The notes: generated by a model not told the origin, from the sequence alone. Positions 16,650-24,458 are shown, counted from the first letter of the stretch. The stretch is 64,000 nt of DNA from Bacteroidia bacterium (GCA_030432655.1 JAUILA010000017.1:62001-126000); one strand, 5' to 3'. Made by a program: numbers and translations.

Positions 16650-16856
16650 TTACTCTGTGAAGTGCAATAACTTCTCCGCCGGGCTGAATCCGGTTACAGA
16701 TGCCTTATAGCCTGAAGGCAGGAGAATGATGGGGAAATAGCACGTCTTTTCAGGTAAAATCACCCACAGATGCCCTTTTTGAATAGGTGAAGCTTCTGTA
16801 GTGCATTCAAACTGTCCGTTATAGACAATTCTAAGGCGGAGATTTACCGTATCCAA
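16650..16856 (-). CDS. Possible small hypothetical protein
   Basis: 68 residues with sensible composition (alternating hydrophobic strands such as LRLRIVYNG, HLWVILPEKTCYFPIILLPSG), no signal peptide and no recognised family. It ends 19 bp before the PAP2 start on the same strand, so it could be the first gene of a two-gene unit. It is short and may be a chance frame; there is no other support. Confidence 0.35.
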   Translation of the reverse strand: MDTVNLRLRIVYNGQFECTTEASPIQKGHLWVILPEKTCYFPIILLPSGYKASVTGFSPAEKLLHFTE

Positions 16857-17165
16857 CTGTTAATCAGCCCGTTAAATATATCAGAGGATAAGGGAAGATA
16901 GGAGAAGGCCGGAGTAAGAAGCGGAGAATAGGTGAAGAAACCGGCAGAAGTGATCCCGATTGGTGAAGAAGGAAGAAAAGTGAGAGAAGGGCAGTGGGGA
17001 GTGAAGTTGAGTTCGGGACACTTCTTTTAAAAGAAATTAAGCATACTTCATAGGTTAGGTTTAGGTTGATTAAGAAAAAGCCACCCGTAACGTCGGGTGG
17101 TTTTTATTTAGGCAGAAGGCAGAAGGAGAGGGGGAAGGAATTAGAGAAGAGAGGGAGAATGCGTG
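16857..17165. other. Purine-rich intergenic region
   Basis: About 309 bp. From about 16886 to 17003 and 17112 to 17160 the plus strand is strongly purine-rich (many AGAAGG/GGAGAA words). In between lies a segment similar to the end of the 15617-15827 candidate RNA, and a terminator. No gene is seen. Confidence 0.5.
17079..17106 (+). terminator. Rho-independent terminator
   Basis: CCACCCG / CGGGTGG with a six-base loop and T5 tail; no plus-strand gene precedes it. Confidence 0.75.
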
Positions 17166-17615
17166 TTACCAGGTGACTGGCAGAATGTGTATTTCCGGGA
17201 AGAATAGCTGCTCCAGAGTGTTCAAAACATCTTGTTCAACAGCTCCTGCCTGAGCGAATGTCAGATAAACAGTGATGATGCCCGAGTATGCCATCGACGT
17301 ATCATTCTCCAGGAGCACCAGACCTTTTTTATCAAAAGCCCGGATTACCTGGCTGACGGCCTGATCCTTGTTGACCGCCTGCACGCTGAAAATGACGCCG
17401 CTGTAAAGCATGGCGAAAAGATAGGAGGGATTCACCGGATAACAAAAAATGTCGACCACCAGGTAGGTACGGCAGTGGAAAGTGACCCGTGTTTTGATTA
17501 TCTTGTTATAATCATGGGAATCCCTGAGAAACAAATAGAAGAATACAGGATCACACTCGAGGAAAGTTACAAGGATGCACGGAAAATTGATGTGGACAAT
17601 ATCCGGCGCATTCAC
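17166..17615 (-). CDS. Hypothetical protein, start uncertain
   Basis: The frame gives up to 149 residues. The last 115 look protein-like (TYLVVDIFCYPVNPSYLFAML, SQVIRAFDKKGLVLLENDT, VEQDVLNTLEQLF) and have host-like codon use, but the first 35 overlap the start of a better supported plus-strand gene at 17514. A shorter form from an internal GTG or ATG is likely. No family recognised. The fold may be a small alpha/beta domain with two repeats of helix and strand. Confidence 0.4.
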   Translation of the reverse strand: MNAPDIVHINFPCILVTFLECDPVFFYLFLRDSHDYNKIIKTRVTFHCRTYLVVDIFCYPVNPSYLFAMLYSGVIFSVQAVNKDQAVSQVIRAFDKKGLVLLENDTSMAYSGIITVYLTFAQAGAVEQDVLNTLEQLFFPEIHILPVTW

Positions 17616-17996
17616 ACCCTGATTATATCATTCGCCGGCGCCGGGTTATACATTTTTTTCGAGCTGATCAAATTTTCTATTGAAGAGGAGAATGTGGATA
17701 TCAGTGAATGGAATATGGCGTTGAAAACAGGTGCCATTGGGTTCGTGCTCAGTATTGTGACCTCATTTTTAGGGTTGGTGGCCAGTCATTACGGGACGAG
17801 TAAAAATGTGCAGTTTCTGAAAAGCCGGATCAATTATCTTGGGCAACTACGGCCAGGTGATACCTATGAGCATAAAGAAGAAAAATTTAATGTGAAGCTC
17901 TTCAACCGGGTGATTCGATTTCTGAATTATCTTTCCATTAGTCTATTAATAGTTTCAATCCTGGCGCTAATGGTCAGTATTGCCAATATTATTTAA
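17514..17996 (+). CDS. Small integral membrane protein
   Basis: 160 residues from the ATG at 17514. The same frame is open further upstream to 17232, but that extension is antisense to another frame and is not protein-like, so the later ATG is chosen. A charged N-terminus (MGIPEKQIEEYRITLEESYKD) is followed by three membrane helices: about 36-54 (IHTLIISFAGAGLYIFFEL), 75-95 (AIGFVLSIVTSFLGLVA) and 138-158 (ISLLIVSILALMVSIA). The segment between the last two is soluble and basic. I do not recognise the family. It may resemble small stress or sensor membrane proteins, but this is not supported. Confidence 0.65.
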   Translation: MGIPEKQIEEYRITLEESYKDARKIDVDNIRRIHTLIISFAGAGLYIFFELIKFSIEEENVDISEWNMALKTGAIGFVLSIVTSFLGLVASHYGTSKNVQFLKSRINYLGQLRPGDTYEHKEEKFNVKLFNRVIRFLNYLSISLLIVSILALMVSIANII

Positions 17997-18169
17997 ATGG
18001 AGCTATCTTCCTCACGGCGTGGGATAATGGGTTTTTTCCAGGGGGGTAATGGCGGCGGATCGATGTCAACATTCCTGTCAGGTTCTGGAGTGATCCTGCG
18101 GGCCGGTTCCGGGCGATGGGGCTGCGGCCACTTTTCAGGTACAGGAATATTTTTTCTTCGCTTCGACAT
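17993..18169 (-). CDS. Possible small proline-rich protein
   Basis: 58 residues from the ATG at 18169 (MSKRRKNIPVPEKWPQP). The sequence is rich in Pro, Arg and Asp (RITPEPDRNVDIDPPPLPPW), so it is probably disordered. It ends convergently with the membrane protein gene, overlapping by four bases. No family recognised; real but unusual or a chance frame. Confidence 0.4.
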   Translation of the reverse strand: MSKRRKNIPVPEKWPQPHRPEPARRITPEPDRNVDIDPPPLPPWKKPIIPRREEDSSI

Positions 18170-18303
18170 CTTTAACAATTTACTAAAAATGTATCTGAGG
18201 GTCAAGTGGTTAGCGCTTTAACCAAAAAAGGCCGCAGGAGGTAAATGATTTTATTTGCTACATTGGCTCTGATGATCAAGGTTAATCATGCAAAGCTTAA
18301 ACC

Positions 18304-18648
18304 ATGAATAGAATTCTTCTTTCGTTAATTTTAATATTGCTTGTCGGCTGCGCAAGAAATGAATCCTATTTACCAGGGAAATGGAGAGACGAACGAGAAG
18401 GGGTTCACTCTTTTAATGCAGATTCATCAATAATGAAAGCTACCATTGACGGTGAACTTCATGAATTGAATTTGGAATGGTTCAATGATTCTACTTTGAA
18501 TTTAATATTTCCTTATAAGGATTGGCCGAATGACTTATATGAATCAACACATTATGTAATTAAAAGATTTAAACGGGATTCGGCAGTGATTACTCAAGTT
18601 ACTGGAGGCAAACCAATTGATGCATGGTATCTTAAAAGAATAAAGTAA
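18304..18648 (+). CDS. Small lipoprotein, hypothetical
   Basis: 114 residues with a clear lipoprotein signal (LILILLVGC, Cys16). The mature part looks like a small lipocalin/META-like beta protein: GKWRDEREGVHSFNADSSIM, ELNLEWFNDSTLNLIF, THYVIKRFKRDSAVI. This is the pattern of proteins that report 'size of residual signal' in Bacteroidota lipoprotein families, but I cannot name it. Its base composition is more AT-rich than the host genes, as is that of the next gene, which suggests recent gain next to the tRNA-Asp integration site. Confidence 0.7.
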   Translation: MNRILLSLILILLVGCARNESYLPGKWRDEREGVHSFNADSSIMKATIDGELHELNLEWFNDSTLNLIFPYKDWPNDLYESTHYVIKRFKRDSAVITQVTGGKPIDAWYLKRIK

Positions 18649-18729
18649 TTGCCTTATCAAATAGGTGCGCTCACTTTAGTTTTTTATAACCGCCTGGAAT
18701 TAACCTACATAATATATAAGGAAAATGAA

Positions 18730-19446
18730 TCAATAGTCTTCATATGATTCCTGAGCAAGAATGTAACCTGCTAGTTGAGTCGAGTTTTTCTCTATTCCTT
18801 CGACAATAGCTCTCATTACGTTTAAAATTTCCCTCCAATACTCAGGTTCATAATTTGTGATCGGGAATAACTCTTCAAGATAAACCTCATACTTATCGTA
18901 TACATTTGTGATATCGATAAAATCTGATTGAGCATACCTGATACCTAAAACCTCAATTTTTATGTTTTCATCGACAATTGTCACGACATAAATTTGAGAT
19001 GATAGCCGTCCTTTCGGTGTAGTTTTAGTTGTAGGTTTACCCCAAAAGCCAATTTTGTAACCTTCGTATCTTATCGGGAATAAACCTTTGAAGATAATCC
19101 GTCCAGTTTCTAGGTTTTGATAACGCATTACTGCATCAATATGACCGAATGAAATAGCAATCCACTCGATTACTCTATTATAAATTTCCTTTTTTGAAAA
19201 ACCCTCGAAATTATATTTATGCTCATACACAAAATACTTCGCCTCTTCATCATATGGTAGAACGGGATACCCATTAAATTCTTCGAGCAGATCTTGCCAT
19301 TCTTTCGCAAGACCTTTGTAGTCAAGTGCAGAAAATTCCTCATTTTCAAATCTTCTTGCTAGGTTATCTATTTCTAATTGATTGGTTTGTGCTATGCTCG
19401 CTTTAAATATTAAGCTCAAAACTAAAGTTAAAAGTAACTTATGCAT
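18730..19446 (-). CDS. DUF4468 (TBP-like fold) secreted protein
   Basis: 238 residues, signal peptide ending SIAQ. The segment YEHKYNFEGFSKKEIYNRVIEWIAISFG, then VMRYQNLETGRIIFKG and the following strand, matches DUF4468 (a TBP-like domain common in exported Bacteroidota proteins), here at about residues 70-165. Function is unknown. The gene is AT-rich compared with the host average and lies directly beside the left attachment site of the island at 19578, so it may be a remnant of an earlier insertion. Confidence 0.75.
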   Translation of the reverse strand: MHKLLLTLVLSLIFKASIAQTNQLEIDNLARRFENEEFSALDYKGLAKEWQDLLEEFNGYPVLPYDEEAKYFVYEHKYNFEGFSKKEIYNRVIEWIAISFGHIDAVMRYQNLETGRIIFKGLFPIRYEGYKIGFWGKPTTKTTPKGRLSSQIYVVTIVDENIKIEVLGIRYAQSDFIDITNVYDKYEVYLEELFPITNYEPEYWREILNVMRAIVEGIEKNSTQLAGYILAQESYEDY

Positions 19447-19577
19447 ATCGTATATTATTTAATATGGTGATTCCTACCATGTAAAATCAAGTACTCATAC
19501 TTTACCTTAACATCTTGTCGCAGTTTAGATATTTTCTTAAGGGAAATAAGAGTAAAACTTAAATCAATCCAGATAGC

Positions 19578-19650
19578 TAAATAAAAAACCCCCTCAGAAT
19601 CACCTGAGAGGGCTTTTAGCTTTGTTTCCGCGGTCCGGACGGGACTCGAA
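19578..19650. repeat. Left attachment site (73-bp direct repeat, copy 1)
   Basis: Identical to 29866-29938. It holds a tRNA-Asp terminator hairpin and a 20-base fragment of the tRNA 3' end (19631-19650), truncated within the T-loop. Confidence 0.92.
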
Positions 19651-19734
19651 AATGGGGTTATAATGCACAATAATTTACCTAAAAGTAGGTTTAAAGCGAT
19701 TAAACGCATATCTTCACACAAGATATTACAATAA

Positions 19735-19760
19735 TTTACTGTCCCCATAGCTGTCCCCAT
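19735..19760. promoter_or_regulatory. Paired CTGTCCCCAT sites at the left end
   Basis: CTGTCCCCAT occurs at 19739-19748 and 19751-19760, spaced 12 bp, ending three bases before the integrase ATG. The same pair with the same spacing is at the right end (29845-29866). Arm-type integrase sites or operators are the likely role. Confidence 0.6.
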
Positions 19761-19763
19761 TTT

Positions 19764-21071
19764 ATGAGCTTAAAAATTCGCGTCCGTAACGATAAAAAGA
19801 ATAGCCGTGGCCAGTGCCCGGTAGTGATTCAATACCAGCACGATTCAGCCACTGTCCGTTTTCCGACTGGGGTAAGTGTACCTCCTCAGTTTGTGGATGA
19901 GGGCCCCAAGGATGGCCGTAGCTGGATTAAGAAAGGCCACAAGGGGTATACCACTGCCAACACCAAAATAAACCAAGTCTGGGCCGAGGTAGACGCCCTA
20001 ATAGCTGACTTGGCCAAGGAGCTGGGACGTGAGCCGACGGCGGGGGAGGTTCGGGATAAAAAGAACGAGCCAAAACAGGAGACCAAAAAGACCGATAAAC
20101 TTATTGAACTGTACCAGGAGTATGCTACTACATTTTCGGGAGCTACTCGCACAGCCAAGTATGCGGCTCTGGATAAGATGAAAGCTTACAATCCACGGGT
20201 AAAGGTAGGTAAGGTAAATCTGGGCTACGTCGACGGGTTTGTGGAGTTTATGCGTAAGGAATTGCAACTGGCTGAGACGACCATAGGTAAAACCATAAAG
20301 GACTTGAAAGCGGGTATACATTACTTTCACGATCGGGGCTGGATTGAACCGGAAACCTTTTACGCTATCAATCCTAAAAAATTTAAGGTAACCGAGTACA
20401 AGCCTACCCACGACCAGGAGAAAACATTTCTTACCCGTGAGGAGATGGCTGTAGTTATTCAATATGATAAGCCGCTGCCTGAGCATTTGCAGAACGCCCT
20501 GGAGCGTAACATCGTGCAGCTGCAGACAGGGCTCAGGGTGGGAGATACCCAGCGTATTGAGCCCTCTATGGTACTGGGTGGAGAGATTATTATGCGGAGC
20601 CAGAAAACAGATACCACCATGCGTATACCGCTTACCACCAAAGTGCAGGACATTCTAAAGCGGCACAGCTATACACTGCCCGAGCAGTCAGACCAGAAGT
20701 ATAACAAGGCCCTCAAAACCCTGTATAAAACCTTAGGCCTGGATAGGGCCGTGCAGTGGCCAAAGTACAAATTTGAGAAATGGCCGGACGATCGGAAACA
20801 GGAAGTACAGGACTGGCAGAAAGAGCAGAACCATAAGAGTATGGCAAAAGACTATATCCTGGTTCCACTATTCGCCGTTGCGAGCTCGCACATGGCCGTA
20901 CGTTCGTTTATTACAGTGGCCGAGGAGCTGGGCATGAGCTTAAACGATGTCTGCCACGTTACGGGAAAGACCGCCAAGATCATTCAAAAACACTACTGGG
21001 GAAACAACAAGGAGAGCCGTATGCAGGGCATGTCTAAGTTCGACCAGGCATTTAATCAGCAGGTCGGATGA
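19764..21071 (+). CDS. int: Tyrosine recombinase (island integrase)
   Basis: 435 residues: N-terminal arm-binding domain of the Bacteroidota type (1-45), SAM-like core-binding domain (about 112-205), catalytic domain (about 222-425). Catalytic residues seen: Arg258 in QTGLRVGD, Lys281 in RSQKTDTTMRIPL, His376 in SSHMAVRSF and Tyr411 in KHYWG. Two positions deviate: the usual HxxR reads H-M-A-V with Arg one residue later (380), and the box-II His of 'GH' is Lys402 (VTGKTAK). It would insert the island into tRNA-Asp. It starts right behind the left end sites, so it may control its own expression. Function may be intact or weakened. Confidence 0.88.
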   Translation: MSLKIRVRNDKKNSRGQCPVVIQYQHDSATVRFPTGVSVPPQFVDEGPKDGRSWIKKGHKGYTTANTKINQVWAEVDALIADLAKELGREPTAGEVRDKKNEPKQETKKTDKLIELYQEYATTFSGATRTAKYAALDKMKAYNPRVKVGKVNLGYVDGFVEFMRKELQLAETTIGKTIKDLKAGIHYFHDRGWIEPETFYAINPKKFKVTEYKPTHDQEKTFLTREEMAVVIQYDKPLPEHLQNALERNIVQLQTGLRVGDTQRIEPSMVLGGEIIMRSQKTDTTMRIPLTTKVQDILKRHSYTLPEQSDQKYNKALKTLYKTLGLDRAVQWPKYKFEKWPDDRKQEVQDWQKEQNHKSMAKDYILVPLFAVASSHMAVRSFITVAEELGMSLNDVCHVTGKTAKIIQKHYWGNNKESRMQGMSKFDQAFNQQVG

Positions 21072-21586
21072 TAGAGCGAATAGAGGACTTTCTAAGGCGT
21101 CACTTATCCCCTGACCTGGCAATGGATGCTGACGTAATTCATGCCAACGCCCGCAACCTCCAGCTGGCAATTAATTTCGACACCCATTTTTTAAAAAACG
21201 AACAAAATCTGAGGGATTTTTTAAGGGTCCGCGGCGTTGGGGGAGAGGACAATTGGTCCCGGGCCAGCCATTCCCCCACTGACATGGTAAAAGTGGCTGT
21301 AATACACTGGCTCCATGCAATTTATACACGTTTCCCGAGGCAGAGCTTTAAGGGTGGTAAAGATCAAATGATACTAAATACTCTAGAGGAGTTTGACATG
21401 GAAACGCTCTGGAGTAAACAGACAGGTATAGCGCGTACCGTGGGTTCCATATCCCGTACATTATCGGACAACAAACCCAATAAATTTATCCATTCCGGTC
21501 CGGAAGGTATTACAGTCGATACGGTTAAAATCCTGCTCCCACCTGAGGACAGGGAGGACTGGAGCAGCAAAAATTTTACATTGTAG
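21068..21586 (+). CDS. Unknown island protein coupled to integrase
   Basis: 172 residues. Its ATG overlaps the integrase stop (ATGA), so both are translated together. No signal peptide or membrane segment. Content is mixed helical with many charged residues (IEDFLRRHLSPDLAMDADVIH, VKVAVIHWLHAIYTRF, GIARTVGSISRTLSDN). I do not recognise a family. Its place between int and the Xis-like gene suggests a role in recombination control or lysogeny, but nothing in the sequence proves it. Confidence 0.7.
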   Translation: MIERIEDFLRRHLSPDLAMDADVIHANARNLQLAINFDTHFLKNEQNLRDFLRVRGVGGEDNWSRASHSPTDMVKVAVIHWLHAIYTRFPRQSFKGGKDQMILNTLEEFDMETLWSKQTGIARTVGSISRTLSDNKPNKFIHSGPEGITVDTVKILLPPEDREDWSSKNFTL

Positions 21587-21649
21587 TTAGCCAATTCGGT
21601 CCTTCTTATTACAGGACATTGCAGGCATGTTTCATTTAAATAACATGTC

Positions 21650-21865
21650 ATGGAAAATTCAATCACGCCTGTTAACTACGGGCTCCCAATTCCCTTAAGA
21701 ACTGTTTGCGACCAGCTCGGAGTCTCACGCCGGTGGGTGTACGATATGATCGACCGGGGTAAACTGCGGCAGTATAAAATCGGTAAAAAGGTCTTTTTCA
21801 AAGCCAGCGAAATTATGGCGGCTTTAGAGGAGGATAAGAGAGGAAAGGAGGTCGCCAATGCCTGA
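21650..21865 (+). CDS. Helix-turn-helix excisionase-like protein
   Basis: 71 residues forming a MerR/AlpA-type winged HTH (HTH_17): IPLRTVCDQLGVSRRWVYDMIDRG, then QYKIGKKVFFKASEIMAAL, which is the recognition helix followed by the wing. Such small proteins in Bacteroidota mobile elements act as excisionases or as activators of excision genes. It overlaps the next gene (rep) by 8 bp, so regulation of excision and replication may be linked. The long basic tail is short here. Confidence 0.85.
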   Translation: MENSITPVNYGLPIPLRTVCDQLGVSRRWVYDMIDRGKLRQYKIGKKVFFKASEIMAALEEDKRGKEVANA

Positions 21866-23885
21866 GACAAAAAAAGCCCCGGCCGGACGAGGACCGAGGC
21901 AAAGTATCAATTCTGCAGCAGGTGAGAAAGATACGCAAAAAATCTCATTTTTCCGTACTAAGCGCTCTAAACGTCCGAACCAATTAACCGTAAATCAAGT
22001 GCTTGCGGGTATTCGTGACGGAGAGTACAGGGAGCTTGTGGAAGAGCTGCAGGAAATACTGGAGACCGAAGGAGTGGAGGCCTACAAGGCAGCTAAGAAC
22101 AGTACAGGCATTCCCTGTTTTACCGCCTCCGCCGTATGCGAGGGAGGCCATAGTCGAGATCATATGATGGCCCACACTGGCCTAATAATTATAGACGTGG
22201 ACCCCGGCGCCAACCCAAAGCTAGATATTGATGAGCTCCGGGAGGATGACAATTTTCTGGCCGTACATCTGTCCCTATCAGGCCGCGGTGCCGCTATCTG
22301 GCTACGATGCAACCCGGATAACCATAAAGGAGTTTATGCGGAAGCCACTGAGTACCTGCAGCGCGAGTATGGGCTAAAGGTGGACAGCTCCGCCGACGAC
22401 GTTACCCGTTTACGGTTTGTATCCTATGACCCCGATATGAAGGAGCCCAACTGGGATGCACCAGTATGGGATGGGATTATTATCGAAAAACAAGTGCCCC
22501 AGACTGGACCAGCGCCGGAAATTGACTTTGTCGACTTGGAGGGTGTGGAGGAACGGATAGAATGGGCCGAAAAAAAGGGCATTCCGGTATTTGAAACCGA
22601 GGAGGACTACTTTAAAAAAATGATCGTCCCATTGTCTGCCTACGGAGAGGAGGCTTACCACTATACTAAACGACTGGTTAAGGTCTGGGAGGATGCCACC
22701 GGCAAGACCTCAGACAGAGACCTGCGGGAAGACTGGGAACGTGCGCAAAGGGACTATCCACCTAAAGCTGGGGGTATCAAACTCGGCAGTTTTATAGATG
22801 CCTTCAAAGAGGCAGGATACGGCCCTAAGGTCAGCCTGAGCCGGAAAGGTAAGAAGGGCCGGCCTAAGGGTAGTAAAAATAAAAAGAAGACCCCGGGAAA
22901 ACTGCGCAACCTTTACGACGTCGGTACCGAGCTGACCGATCGTATTATTGCAGCAGAGCCGGGCGTACCATTAGTTGAAAATTTCATTATCACCGGAGAA
23001 CTGACCCTTATGGCAGGCCCTAACAACGTAGGTAAATCCATTCAAGCAATACAGTGGGGGGTAGATGTGGCCAGAGGCCATAAGCGTGTGCTTTACATAG
23101 ACTGGGAGCTGAGTTATCAGCAACACAAACCCCGGTACGAGGGGTATCCATGGCCCGAATATTTTGCCCGGTCCAGCCGTCAAAAGTTCTGGGAGCAGGA
23201 TATGGGTACCGATGACCTGATAAATATATTGGGGAATATGGTCGAAGAATATCAGCCTGCGTTATTGATAATAGATAATATTACAGCCATAGAAGGTACT
23301 GGAGATACCACTCAGGCAGTGGACGCTAAGGCCGTAATGGAATGGTTAACGGAGTTCAAACGAATACAGCCAGATATGGGCATACTTGTGCTTATGCACA
23401 CGGTAAAAATCAAAAAATATATGCCCCTGTCTCTTAAAGACGTCCGCGGCTCTGGGGTCTACTCTGATTTAACAGACAGTGTCGTGATAATGAACCGAGT
23501 GAAACCAACTGAAGCCGATGAGACCCCGCAGGTTTATTTAAAACAGGAGAAGACCAGGACAGGGCGTACTGTCTACGGTGAGCATAACTGCCTGGTAAAA
23601 CGAATAGCGAATTCACAGGACGCTAATTTCCTCCACTTTACCACAGTCGGAGACAGGTACAACGAGGAGGAGCTGGTAAGTGGGGGCGACCATATCTCAG
23701 AACGTGACCGTTTTAAGATCGAGGACCAAACACGTGCCCGGATTGCCTGGCGATTGAAGCTAACGCACAATTTCACCCACGATGACCTGGCCGAACTACT
23801 GGAGTTTAAACACAAATCCCGGGTAACCGAAATGTTCCAACGCAATAAATTTGTACGTGCACCTGGGGGTGAATCCGAACTATAA
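21858..23885 (+). CDS. Replication protein: VirE-N/BT4734-like domain, AT-hook and RecA-type ATPase
   Basis: 675 residues. Domain 1 (about 40-205) matches the VirE N-terminal/BT4734-like fold: LTVNQVLAGIRDGEY, GIPCFTAS, HTGLIIIDVDP (107-116), SLSGRGAAIWL, RLRFVSYDPD. A basic stretch at 332-344 contains the classic AT-hook GRPKGSKNK. Domain 2 (about 350-600) is a RepA/AAA_25-like ATPase: Walker A GPNNVGKS (387-394), Walker B LLIIDN (469-474), VLMHTVK sensor strand. A short HTH-like segment ends the protein. It resembles the primase-helicase proteins of plasmids and satellites and lies directly before an iteron/AT-rich origin, which it probably opens. No Rep nicking motif was seen. Confidence 0.82.
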   Translation: MPETKKAPAGRGPRQSINSAAGEKDTQKISFFRTKRSKRPNQLTVNQVLAGIRDGEYRELVEELQEILETEGVEAYKAAKNSTGIPCFTASAVCEGGHSRDHMMAHTGLIIIDVDPGANPKLDIDELREDDNFLAVHLSLSGRGAAIWLRCNPDNHKGVYAEATEYLQREYGLKVDSSADDVTRLRFVSYDPDMKEPNWDAPVWDGIIIEKQVPQTGPAPEIDFVDLEGVEERIEWAEKKGIPVFETEEDYFKKMIVPLSAYGEEAYHYTKRLVKVWEDATGKTSDRDLREDWERAQRDYPPKAGGIKLGSFIDAFKEAGYGPKVSLSRKGKKGRPKGSKNKKKTPGKLRNLYDVGTELTDRIIAAEPGVPLVENFIITGELTLMAGPNNVGKSIQAIQWGVDVARGHKRVLYIDWELSYQQHKPRYEGYPWPEYFARSSRQKFWEQDMGTDDLINILGNMVEEYQPALLIIDNITAIEGTGDTTQAVDAKAVMEWLTEFKRIQPDMGILVLMHTVKIKKYMPLSLKDVRGSGVYSDLTDSVVIMNRVKPTEADETPQVYLKQEKTRTGRTVYGEHNCLVKRIANSQDANFLHFTTVGDRYNEEELVSGGDHISERDRFKIEDQTRARIAWRLKLTHNFTHDDLAELLEFKHKSRVTEMFQRNKFVRAPGGESEL

Positions 23886-23914
23886 TGAGACGAAAAAAGG
23901 GTACCCCCACCTAC

Positions 23915-24051
23915 TACGACCGAACACCGAACACCTTAAAAACCCCCTATACTATATATATAAGCATAAAATATATATATGAGTGTTCGGTTTAAGGGGT
24001 GAGCGCATATACAAAAATAATAGATGTTCGGCGTTCGGTGTTCGGGTGAAC
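23915..24051. other. Replication origin of the island (iterons around an AT-rich block)
   Basis: Two tandem CGAACAC heptamers (23921-23934), then about 35 bp of almost pure A/T (about 23948-23980), then inverted GTGTTCGG (23983-23990) and three tandem TGTTCGG/CGTTCGG heptamers (24025-24045). The arms are also inverted further out (ACACCTTAAA against TTTAAGGGGTG). Iterons flanking an AT-rich unwinding block immediately behind rep is the layout known for SaPI/PICI origins. Confidence 0.8.
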
Positions 24052-24113
24052 GTTTACAGGTAGTTAAAAAAGGCGGAGCTATTTGCGGCACGCCACCTGG
24101 ATGACGGAACTAT

Positions 24114-24242
24114 TTAAACAAGTTCGACAATAAGGATAATTAAAATGAAGACAGCGGCTATCCAGAGGGCTATTGTATAAATACGCTCCTCTTGCTTTAG
24201 AGATTTCATCCATTTTTTATTTCTGTCCTTCTGATTTTCCAT
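24114..24242 (-). CDS. Small single-pass membrane protein
   Basis: 42 residues on the opposite strand to its neighbours: a charged head (MENQKDRNKKWMKSLKQEER) and one long hydrophobic helix (IYTIALWIAAVFILIILIV). It has its own ATG and stop and lies between the origin and the terminase. Small membrane proteins of this shape occur as holin-like, toxin or regulator peptides in phage-related elements, but no family can be named. It may also be a chance frame, although the head/helix split is typical of a real product. Confidence 0.5.
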   Translation of the reverse strand: MENQKDRNKKWMKSLKQEERIYTIALWIAAVFILIILIVELV

Positions 24243-24458
24243 TTAAACCAAGATAGTCAAAATTTCTCTGTCTGTCACGTGGCCTCCGGTTGCAGCCTAT
24301 AAGCCTTAAGACCCTCGAACCACGGCAATTACCGGAACATAATTAAGTCAAATTTTATAGTTGTGAGTCTGTATAGGACTCGAATAATTGCTTATATTGC
24401 ATTTAAATGAATTTATTGTAACATGGGGACAGTAAAGGGGCCAGTAAACGAGGAGAAA
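24243..24458. other. Leader region of terminase, with a tRNA-like fragment
   Basis: No gene. 24364-24386 reads on the minus strand as TTCGAGTCC plus a possible acceptor end, i.e. like the 3' part of a tRNA cut within its T-loop, the same way as the left att. A further ATGGGGACAGTAAA site (inverse of TTTACTGTCCCCAT) lies at 24423-24436. Confidence 0.45.
24423..24436 (-). promoter_or_regulatory. Inverted copy of the TTTACTGTCCCCAT end motif before terminase
   Basis: Exact inverse of 19735-19748, 23 bp before the TerS start at 24459. It links the control of the packaging genes to the sites at the island ends. Confidence 0.6.

Larger units (their letters stand above)
19447..19763. other. Region around the left attachment site
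   Basis: 317 bp: promoter space of the DUF4468 gene, the 73-bp left att copy (19578-19650), then the left end of the island with two CTGTCCCCAT sites just before the integrase start. A minus-strand open frame across this region is not considered a gene, because it reads through the att repeat. Confidence 0.6.

Noticed and set aside
17232-17513. N-terminal extension of the membrane protein gene
   Set aside because: Antisense to a better protein-like frame and rich in residues not typical of a start region; ATG 17514 gives a normal membrane protein.
19455-19760. Minus-strand open frame over the left att
   Set aside because: It reads through the att repeat and tRNA fragment and has no codon or protein support.
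24290-24340. Second tRNA-like word (CCCTCGAACCACGG) upstream of terS
   Set aside because: The bases around it do not form a T-stem or acceptor stem.
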